A stretch of 64,000 bases of DNA from an uncultured Muribaculaceae bacterium (lineage in GTDB: Bacteria > Bacteroidota > Bacteroidia > Bacteroidales > Muribaculaceae): NCBI GenBank assembly GCA_947525975.1, contig CANNVE010000010.1, positions 1-64,000 on the forward strand, given 5' to 3'. This document shows, one piece after another, positions 17,936 to 25,500 of the stretch. Below the pieces are notes generated by a model. It saw only the letters and a program-made list of their open reading frames with translations. It was not told where the DNA came from and searched no databases. The translations under genes and the position numbers were made by a program. The first letter of the stretch is position 1. The number at the start of each line of letters is the position of its first letter.

Positions 17936-18954
17936 ATATCCTGCCTATGCATAGAATCCTGCTAACAGCCGTCGGCCTGCTGTTTGCGCTGCTCACTGCG
18001 GCGCAGACGCAGGCCGACAGCGTCTTGACCTATGATGAGTGCGCCGCCGGGCTTCGGCCTTGGCATGGCTTCCACTGGGGGCGTACAGCCACAAGCTTAG
18101 GCCTTCGTGTGGGCATGCGCCTGGCCGTAGATCAACTGATAAAAAACAATGTACATGCTCTGCGTCCCGATGGATCAGACCACAGGTCGTTTCCTTCGCG
18201 TCATTCTACGTGGGCATACGGCATGGCCGGCACCGTCACGTATGTGCTTGGCCCTTACTCGCCATGGTGGGCGGTCGGAGCGCAGGCTGCGGCCAATGCC
18301 GTGGGCTTTCAGCGAGTGATGACGCGCAGGCACTATCCGGGCGATGTGCTCGCCGGCGCCGGAATAGGCGTCACTATCGACATCGTCTCAAGATTGATTG
18401 CCAACGCTATTTTTGGTTCGGAGAATATGTTTGGCTGCTGGAGATACGCCGAAAACAGTTTTCAGCCGTCTATTTCAGTTTCCACAGGCGCTTCTTTTCC
18501 GCTTATGTCTGACTTCAGCGGCTATCGGCTGGGCACCGCGCTGATGACGGCGGTGAGGTATTCGGCTCCGGTCGGCGATTGGGCTGGAATCTCGGTTTCG
18601 GCCGCGTTGATGTCCTCTCCCGTCAAGGCCCGGGGGCAGGCGGTCTGTATGCGTCCGCTCAACAGTGTGACGCTCGGTCTTGGTCCCTGCGCCCATTGGC
18701 ATATTGGCGACGGCCCATTTGCGATATGCGCGCGGGCGGAGGGTGGATACATGGCCAATTTCAAGCCCCGTGGCTATTCTGTCAGCGGCGGCTCGGCCTT
18801 CATCAGCGTTTCCGCCTCGGCCTCGGTGATGCTCACGCGCAGCCTCGCTTTGGGGGCTGACGCCGGCATGTCGGCTTTCAGCCTCCGCATAGGCGATGCA
18901 AGGCGCAAGGTGGCCGCGCCGAATGTGGGCATATTCACCAGGGCCACATTCTGA
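17932..18954 (+). CDS. PAP2 phosphatase fused to a C-terminal outer-membrane-like beta domain
   Basis: The 340-residue product has a signal peptide, then a PAP2 phosphatase domain with K-x6-RP (KNNVHALRP), SFPSRHSTWAYG and MTRRHYPGD. From about residue 180 it changes to alternating Gly/Ser/aromatic strands (SISVSTGASFPLMSDFSGYR onward) ending in Phe, the pattern of a small outer-membrane beta-barrel. The barrel reading is inference. The start could also be the Met five codons downstream (17947). It overlaps the preceding gene by four bases, linking it to muropeptide and nucleotide hydrolysis at the envelope. Confidence 0.82.
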   Translation: MNILPMHRILLTAVGLLFALLTAAQTQADSVLTYDECAAGLRPWHGFHWGRTATSLGLRVGMRLAVDQLIKNNVHALRPDGSDHRSFPSRHSTWAYGMAGTVTYVLGPYSPWWAVGAQAAANAVGFQRVMTRRHYPGDVLAGAGIGVTIDIVSRLIANAIFGSENMFGCWRYAENSFQPSISVSTGASFPLMSDFSGYRLGTALMTAVRYSAPVGDWAGISVSAALMSSPVKARGQAVCMRPLNSVTLGLGPCAHWHIGDGPFAICARAEGGYMANFKPRGYSVSGGSAFISVSASASVMLTRSLALGADAGMSAFSLRIGDARRKVAAPNVGIFTRATF

Positions 18955-18976
18955 TGTCTGTCTTAAATGATGATTT

Positions 18977-19672
18977 ATGTTTAGTTTCAAGCGATTTTCA
19001 GTCAATGATGCCAGATGCGGCATGAAGATATGCACCGACAGCGTCTTGCTTGGTGCATGGGCCGCTGTGGATGATGCCTCTCGGGTGGTTGACCTCGGGG
19101 CTGGCAGCGGCCTGCTGTCGCTGATGGTAGCGCAGCGCAATCCGTATTGCTCCATCACAGCGGTGGAAATTGATCCGGAGGCCTGCCTTGATGCAGCCGA
19201 CAATTTTCGCGCGTTCTCTGCCGGCGGGGCACTGACTGTGGTCAATGCCGATGCGTTGGCGTTCGAGCCGGTCGAGGCTCCCGACCTGATCATTTGCAAT
19301 CCGCCATATTTCACAAGTGAATTGAAATCGCCTGATGCGGCCCGCGCCTGCGCCCGCCACGGCGCCGGTCTGTTGCCGGAGACTGCCGTAGGCCTCGCTG
19401 CCAAGTGGCTTTCGCCTGCCGGGCGGCTCGCCATGGTAACGCCGGCTGACGGCGCATCCGATCTCGTTTTCTCCGCCGAGATGTCGCGCTTGCATCTGCG
19501 TCGGCAATGTTTTGTGTCGCAGGTCGAAGGGAAAACTCCGACACGCATCCTGTGGGAGTTTTCCAAGGTTGACGGCCCGGTGGGCAAAGAGGCGATCAGC
19601 ATTCGCGACCGCCGCGGAGACTACACCCCTGACTATATCAATCTCACAAAAGATTTCTATCTAAAATTCTGA
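18977..19672 (+). CDS. trmN6: tRNA1(Val) adenine-37 N6-methyltransferase
   Basis: The 231-residue class I methyltransferase has the opening FKRFSVNDARCGMKICTDSV with LLGAWA, the SAM motif VVDLGAGSGLLSL and the N6-adenine catalytic NPPYF. This combination matches YfiC/TrmN6, which methylates A37 of tRNA1(Val). It follows the PAP2 fusion gene by 22 bases on the same strand. Confidence 0.9.
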   Translation: MFSFKRFSVNDARCGMKICTDSVLLGAWAAVDDASRVVDLGAGSGLLSLMVAQRNPYCSITAVEIDPEACLDAADNFRAFSAGGALTVVNADALAFEPVEAPDLIICNPPYFTSELKSPDAARACARHGAGLLPETAVGLAAKWLSPAGRLAMVTPADGASDLVFSAEMSRLHLRRQCFVSQVEGKTPTRILWEFSKVDGPVGKEAISIRDRRGDYTPDYINLTKDFYLKF

Positions 19673-19691
19673 AATTTAAAAATATCAGTGT

Positions 19692-20531
19692 ATGCAATTT
19701 AACGTCACACTCGGCAAGCGATTGCTGTTCTTGCTTTTCGCATTTCTGATAGGCTACTCTATCGTGGCTCTCCTCTCGGCTTTCCTCGTGTATAAATGGG
19801 GCTCTGACAGCACCCCGGCCATGCGCATCATGGCTGTGCTGCAGGATATATTCATGTTCATCGCCCCGGCTGTGCTCACGGCAGTGGTGGTCACGCGACA
19901 GCCGGCCTCACTGCTCGCCATTGACTCGCGTCTCAATCTGCGCATGCTCATCCTTGGCGTGTGTGTGATGATATGCGCCATGCCGGCGCTGAATTGCGTG
20001 ATATGGCTCAATGGTCAGATACCGCTTCCCGCCGGGGTTGAGGCGGCATTCCGCTCGATGGAGGACAGCGCGGCGGCCATGGTTGTCACCCTTCAGGGCG
20101 GCCACACGATCCCCAACCTCATCATGTCCGTGCTCATTGTGGGTGTCTTCGCCGGATTGAGCGAGGAATTGCTTTTCCGAGGGGCGCTGCAGCGCCTGAT
20201 GTCGACGGGCGGACTAAATGCTCATGCCGCCATATGGATTGCCGCCATCATCTTCAGCCTCATGCACATGCAATTCTATGGTTTTGTGCCACGCATGCTC
20301 CTTGGCGCATTTTTCGGCTATGCCCTGCTATGGAGCCGCTGCCTTTGGCTGCCGGTCATGCTCCACATCCTTAACAACGCCGTCTACGTTATATCTCAAT
20401 ACTCGTCGACGGATTCAGCATCCGCCATCGACACATTCGGCGCAGGTTCCGATTGGGCCTACGTCGCTGCTTCCGTGATAATGACCGGCCTCGGCCTCAA
20501 TCTGATGCGCAAGGCCGCCCCTAAAATCTAA
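19692..20531 (+). CDS. CPBP-family intramembrane metalloprotease
   Basis: The 279-residue polytopic membrane protein has the CPBP (ABI/Rce1-like) motifs: GLSEELLFRGAL (EExxxR) around residue 158, FSLMHMQFYG with His, and MLHILNNAV with His/Asn. The glutamates and histidines form the putative metal site. The substrate is unknown. It sits in a tight same-strand run between trmN6 and a TonB-C protein. Confidence 0.88.
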   Translation: MQFNVTLGKRLLFLLFAFLIGYSIVALLSAFLVYKWGSDSTPAMRIMAVLQDIFMFIAPAVLTAVVVTRQPASLLAIDSRLNLRMLILGVCVMICAMPALNCVIWLNGQIPLPAGVEAAFRSMEDSAAAMVVTLQGGHTIPNLIMSVLIVGVFAGLSEELLFRGALQRLMSTGGLNAHAAIWIAAIIFSLMHMQFYGFVPRMLLGAFFGYALLWSRCLWLPVMLHILNNAVYVISQYSSTDSASAIDTFGAGSDWAYVAASVIMTGLGLNLMRKAAPKI

Positions 20532-20541
20532 TTCCTGGTAT

Positions 20542-21036
20542 ATGAAACGCTTTTTTTTGTTGATCACAGCCATCGTCGCTGTCGGCCAATGCTATGTGGC
20601 ATCTCAGAATCTCGATACAGACAGCATTGACAACGCCGCCACGAAGATAAGAAAGACCGATACAATTTCTAACGATACAATTATTGCGGCGGCGATTGGT
20701 CATTTTTCCGATGGTTATACGTGCGTAATTCTGGCGAGACCCACAGTTTCCTTCCCCGGAGGAAATGATAAACTTTACGAATTCATTAAGAAGACTATGT
20801 ATTATCCTGAAGACGCTATAAAAGAAGGAGTACAGGGGCGTGTCGTCGTACAATTTATAGTTCATGCTGACGGCTCGCTCACTGACATCAAAGTGGTGCG
20901 AGGGCGTCATCCATCACTCGACAAAGAGGCATTGAGAATTGTGCAATCGATGCCCAAATGGGAAATGAAGGACTGTGGTATCAATGGTTTCAATACCGTT
21001 ACATACAATATTCCAATCACCTTTAGGCTGCCGTAA
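20542..21036 (+). CDS. TonB C-terminal domain protein
   Basis: The 164-residue protein has a signal peptide or anchor (MKRFFLLITAIVAVGQCYV) and a TonB C-terminal domain (about 72-163) with FPGGNDKLYEFIKK, QGRVVVQFIVHADGSLTD and RIVQSMPKW. There is no proline-rich linker and little spacer, so it is unlikely to be a classical energy-transducing TonB. Short secreted TonB-C proteins are common in Bacteroidota with unknown roles. A terminator follows at 21126-21156. Confidence 0.85.
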   Translation: MKRFFLLITAIVAVGQCYVASQNLDTDSIDNAATKIRKTDTISNDTIIAAAIGHFSDGYTCVILARPTVSFPGGNDKLYEFIKKTMYYPEDAIKEGVQGRVVVQFIVHADGSLTDIKVVRGRHPSLDKEALRIVQSMPKWEMKDCGINGFNTVTYNIPITFRLP

Positions 21037-21087
21037 ATGGGCTGCCTGGATCGTCCTGATCGAAAAATGTTTTTTGCATAGACGCTT

Positions 21088-21116
21088 GTAGGGGCGCGGT
21101 AAATCGCGCCCGCCTA
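21088..21116. repeat. Inverted repeat related to 670-692
   Basis: GTAGG(N)GGCGCG pairs with CGCGCC(N)CCTAC around GTAAAT. The right half of the first repeat region (CGCGATTTATCGCGCCCCTAC, 671-692) carries the same core on the other strand. It is a dispersed intergenic hairpin. Confidence 0.65.
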
Positions 21117-21125
21117 CGACAAAAA

Positions 21126-21156
21126 GAGGGTGTGCCAAAATTCATGGCACACCCTC
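21126..21156. terminator. Hairpin between convergent genes
   Basis: GAGGGTGTGCCA (21126-21137) is the exact reverse complement of 21145-21156 with a seven-base loop. An A-run precedes it on the left, so on the minus strand a T-run follows, suiting termination of the CobW-family gene. It may also end the TonB-C gene on the plus strand. Confidence 0.75.
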
Positions 21157-21160
21157 ATGG

Positions 21161-22387
21161 CTATGCGTCGAGGCAGGCGTCGAGGTCGCGGATGATCTGA
21201 TCTCGATCCATGCCGCGGCCTATGAACACGATTTTTTGCATGCGGTCGCCGTATTTCTCGTCCCAGTCACGGGCGAGGCCCGGATCGCGGCGCATGAACT
21301 CCGCGAGTTCTTCTTCGGGGGCAGTTGCGAACCATTGGCCAGCTTCTGAAAGGCGTTTCTGGCGGCCTGCCTGCTCAAAGAGGTATGACATGTCGGGATT
21401 CTGCGAGAAATAGCATACTCCCTTGGCACGGATCACGCTTTGAGGCCAACGCGAGGCCACGAAATAGTCGAATTTGTTTAGGTCTAATGCCGGGCGGCGG
21501 CAGTAGACAAATGTGCCTATGCCATATTCCTCGGCCTCGCCTTCGCCTTCATGGTGGTGGTGATGGTGGTGGTGATGACCGTGCTCATGTTCGTGATGAT
21601 GTTCGTGGTGATGCTCATGTTCATGCTCATGCTCATGTTCATGGTGATCGTGGTGGTCTTCAAATTCGTCAGCGGGGCGCTCCATCTCCTTTACCCATGT
21701 GGCCGAGAGGGCAACCTTTTCGAAGTTGAATTTATGGGTGTTGATCAGCAGTGATAGGTCTACGTCGGCGTAGTCGCACTCTATGATTTCGGCTTCGGGC
21801 TGTATGGCACGCACTATCTTGCGTATGTTGTCGAGTTCGGCAGGCGTCACCTCCGAGGCTTTGTTCAGGAGGATTATGTCGCAAAATTCGATCTGTTGTA
21901 TGATGAGGTTTTCGATGTCTTCGTCGTCTATGGAGTCGGATCGCAAGGAATCTCCGCAGGCAAATTCATCGCGCAGGCGCAAGGCGTCGACCACCGTGCA
22001 GACGCAGTCGAGACGGGCCGGGGCGCCCATGCGGGGCATCATGCAGATGGTCTGGGCTATCGGCTCAGGCTCGCAGATGCCGCTGGCCTCGATCACGATA
22101 TAGTCAAAGCGGTCCATGTCGATGATGTCCTGGATCTGCTTTACAAGGTCCATCTTGAGGGTGCAGCAGATGCATCCGTTCTGCAGGGCTACAAGGCTGT
22201 CGTCGGCCTGGCCCACAACTCCGCCTTTCTGTATGAGGTCGGCGTCGATGTTGACCTCGCCGATATCGTTGACGATGACTGCGAAGCGTATGCCGCGCTC
22301 GTTTTTAAGGATGCGGTTGAGCAGGGTGGTCTTTCCGCTGCCGAGGTAACCGGTGAGCAGGAGCACCGGCGTATTGTTCTTTTCCAT
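21161..22387 (-). CDS. CobW/ZNG1-family GTPase metallochaperone with His-rich stretch
   Basis: The protein (about 408 residues from the chosen start) has a P-loop in TGYLGSGKTTLLNR, the metal-binding C-x-C-C of NGCICCTL and a C-terminal CobW domain (ending ...RDLDACLDA). Between the domains is a His/Asp/Glu stretch of roughly 40 residues, mostly HE, HH and HD repeats, which would bind zinc or another divalent metal. Such GTPases hand metal to client enzymes. I chose the Met at 22387 rather than 22408, because the promoter at 22412-22442 places the transcript start at about 22405. No Zur-type operator is evident. Confidence 0.9.
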   Translation of the reverse strand: MEKNNTPVLLLTGYLGSGKTTLLNRILKNERGIRFAVIVNDIGEVNIDADLIQKGGVVGQADDSLVALQNGCICCTLKMDLVKQIQDIIDMDRFDYIVIEASGICEPEPIAQTICMMPRMGAPARLDCVCTVVDALRLRDEFACGDSLRSDSIDDEDIENLIIQQIEFCDIILLNKASEVTPAELDNIRKIVRAIQPEAEIIECDYADVDLSLLINTHKFNFEKVALSATWVKEMERPADEFEDHHDHHEHEHEHEHEHHHEHHHEHEHGHHHHHHHHHEGEGEAEEYGIGTFVYCRRPALDLNKFDYFVASRWPQSVIRAKGVCYFSQNPDMSYLFEQAGRQKRLSEAGQWFATAPEEELAEFMRRDPGLARDWDEKYGDRMQKIVFIGRGMDRDQIIRDLDACLDA

Positions 22388-22411
22388 AGTTTCTGTAGTG
22401 TTTGACACCGC

Positions 22412-22442
22412 AAAATTAACGTTTTTTCCGCAAAGGCCAAAA
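22412..22442 (-). promoter_or_regulatory. Promoter of the CobW-family gene
   Basis: On the minus strand, TTTG (22442-22439), a 19-base spacer and TAATTTTG (22419-22412) fit the -33/-7 consensus. The predicted start, about 22405, makes the Met at 22387 the first well-placed start codon. Confidence 0.7.
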
Positions 22443-22490
22443 TCAGTGATGGGGGAGTATGGCGGAAAAAAGGGTTAAACTATGTGAATG

Positions 22491-22523
22491 TTTGCCCGTC
22501 TAATTGTTTATACGTTATATTTG
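22491..22523 (+). promoter_or_regulatory. Promoter of the alpha-2-macroglobulin gene
   Basis: TTTG (22491-22494), 21 bases and TATATTTG (22516-22523) match the Bacteroidota consensus closely. The transcript would start near 22530, excluding the in-frame ATG at 22484 and supporting the one at 22568. Confidence 0.78.
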
Positions 22524-22567
22524 CAAAAAGAAGCGCCACGCTTCAAACTAACTCCAAAGACCCGCTT

Positions 22568-25500
22568 ATGAAAAATCATGGCATCTTGACTTTTTTAATC
22601 TTCGCATTCCTGTCTATGAACATCGACACATCAGCGCAGGTGGGAAAGCCCGATTTCGCTTTCCCCGCCACAGTATCAAAAACGGCCAAAGCCGACCTGG
22701 CCAAGGCCGAGGCCTCGAATGAGCCTCACAAGGCGCTCAACGCCCTGATCAGGCTAACGGTGGCCGACGAGATGGTCGACCCTGCGTCGTTGCAGCAGTC
22801 GATCAGGCTCACGGAGAAGGCGGCAAAGCAATTTGCAGGCGCGCCCGAGGGCGGACTTTATGACTGCCTTCTGGCCACGATGTATGACGCTATGTACAGC
22901 GCCAACAGATGGAAATACGACAAGCGAGAATTGCCTCTGACGCCTCTGCCCGAAGACCTGACCGAGTGGAGCGGGGAGCAATTCCGCGCCAAGATACAGA
23001 GCCTGTCGGCATCTGCCTTGGAAAAGGCCGACGCTCTCTCGAGACTTAAGATATCAGATTACGCCGATGTGATCGTGGCCGACAAGCTCACGGCCACGTA
23101 TTATCCAACGGTGCTCGATTTCGTGTGCTCCTCATTGAAGCGTCTCGATGGAGGCAAGCAGAAAGAAGAAGCGGTGCGCGTAGCCATGCTGCACGCACCG
23201 GAGGGCTCGCCGGCCCGCATTCTATGGATTTCGCAGGCAAAGAATGCCTACGATGATCCGGCATATTTCCTTGACGCATACAATAAATATAGCGATAATC
23301 CCGCCGCATCGCTGCTCCTCGGGAAGTATGTGCAGGCAAGGGAGAACGGCTCTGACGTCGACATCGAGGATTCCGCGGAGGAGACGGAATGGTTCCCTGA
23401 ATGGGCGGTGCCGGAGATAGACTCTTATCTAAAGCGTTGCCCCACAGCCTACATGGCCAATTGGCTCAAGAGCCTGCGTGAGGGCATGGTAAGGCAGACC
23501 GCAAACCTGAGCATGCCGGCTTTCTGCATGGCCGGTGACACGGTCAGTGTGGACTGCAACGTATTCAACGCGCCGGAGGTGACGGTGGCTTTGTACTACA
23601 TCCCAGGGGCTTCGGTCGACGAATCTAAGCTCGACAGCAAATACTTCGCGGCCCACAAGCCTGAGGCCATGAAGACGCTGAAATTTGCGGGCGAGGCCCC
23701 GTTCAAGGCCGAAGGGAAGGCTAAATTCCTGATAAAGAAATATGGATACTATGTGGCTGTGCCACGCATCGGAGCGAAGAGCAAACTCAACTACGTCAAC
23801 GGCAAGATGCGCTGCATGCCAGTTTATCCCATCGCGCTCAATGGCCTCGAACGCCCGATGGTGGCTGTGGTGGATCCGAAGGACGGCAAGCCATTGGAGG
23901 GCGCGCTCGTCAGCCTTAAGCCATCCAACGGGACGGCTTCAAAGGAGGTTAAGACAGACGGAGATGGAGTGGCAAGCTTCATAGAAAAGCCCAAAGGGCG
24001 CAACTGGGGTGAAGTGTCCGTAAGATACCGGGGAGAAGTTTTCACCTTCGGTGGCGTTTATCCTTCCGCTTCTAATGGTCAGAATCAAAAGGAGCGCAAG
24101 GCAGTGAGTGTGCTCACCGACCGCGGCTTGTATCATCCCGGCGACAAGGTGCATTCCCTGGTAGTGGCATCACGCATGGTGGCTGTAGCCGACGGCGAGA
24201 AGCAAGGCTCGGTGTGTGCAGGAGAAAAGCTGACATTGGAGCTGAAGAATGCCAATGGCAAAAAGGTGGACAGCGCCGATCTTGTCACTGACGATTATGG
24301 CCGCGCCACCGCGGATTTCACGCTTCCCGCCGACGGAATGACAGGCCGATTCTCGCTGTCGGTGCACGGCAATGGTTTTGACGGATCGGAACTGATAATG
24401 GTGAGCGACTACCGCATGCCCGATTTTGAGGTTGAGGTGACTTCAACCATGAGGGATGAGCCATCGGCAGGATGCATCACCCTCAAGGGCGTAGCCAAAT
24501 ATTATTCCGGCATGCCCGTGGCCGATGCCAAGATTTCTGTAAATCTGACGCGATCATCATTCTGGAGGTGGTATTCCTCACAGCAAAGCGTATATTCAAC
24601 CGACATCGTGACAGACGCTGATGGACGATTCAGCGTGACATTCGACAGCAATCAGCTTCAAAGCGACGGCCAGAATTGGCGTTATACGGCCATGATGAGC
24701 GCAGTGTCGCCATCAGGCACCACGGCCACTTGCCAATCGACATTCGCTGTCGGCAAGCGATACTCCATCGAGATAGCCGATGCCGGCGAAATTGATGGAG
24801 AGAAGCCGTTCGCGCCCAAGGTGAAGGCCATAGACGCTGATGGCAACGAAGCGGAAATAGCAATGACGTGGAGCCTGACAAAGGACGATAAGGCTGTGGC
24901 AAATGGCAAGTTCGGCTCGCCGGCTGATCTCACAAAGGTCAGGCCGGGGAAGTATGATCTGAAGGTGACAGCCGTAGACACCGCTTTGGCTGCGCCCGCC
25001 GAAGCCGAGGTGGAGATATACAACGTTAAGTCGGGCATCTCGCCGACAAAGGGCCTGTGGGCGCTTCAAAGCTCGATAGAGGCCACAGCAGGCAAGCCAA
25101 TGGAGGTGTTGGTTGCGACGGATGCAGAGGCTTCGGTCTACTGCATGGTTAATTCCGGTGATAGGCTCCTCAGCCTTGAGGTGATTGAACTCAAACCCGG
25201 ATACAAGACGCTGAAGATCGACTTGCCCGAGGGCCAAACGCCCGATGGCATCGTTGTGCTCACATCGGTGCGCGATTTCAAAGCATCGATGCAAACCATC
25301 CGTTTTGCTCCGAAGAAAGAGGCGGAATTGAAATTGGTTGGCGAGACATTCCGCGACAGGCTCATGCCCGGTAAGGCGGAAACTTGGCGGATCAGGCTCA
25401 CCGATGCCGCCGGCAATCCCGTGAACGGCGCAGTGGCTCTCGATATGTTCAATAAAGCCCTCGACGCTATACAGCCTTATGCTCCAAGGGTCAGATTCGC

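Noticed and set aside
22484-22567. Upstream in-frame start of the alpha-2-macroglobulin
   Set aside because: The promoter TTTG/TATATTTG at 22491-22523 lies inside this extension, and a proper signal peptide begins at 22568.
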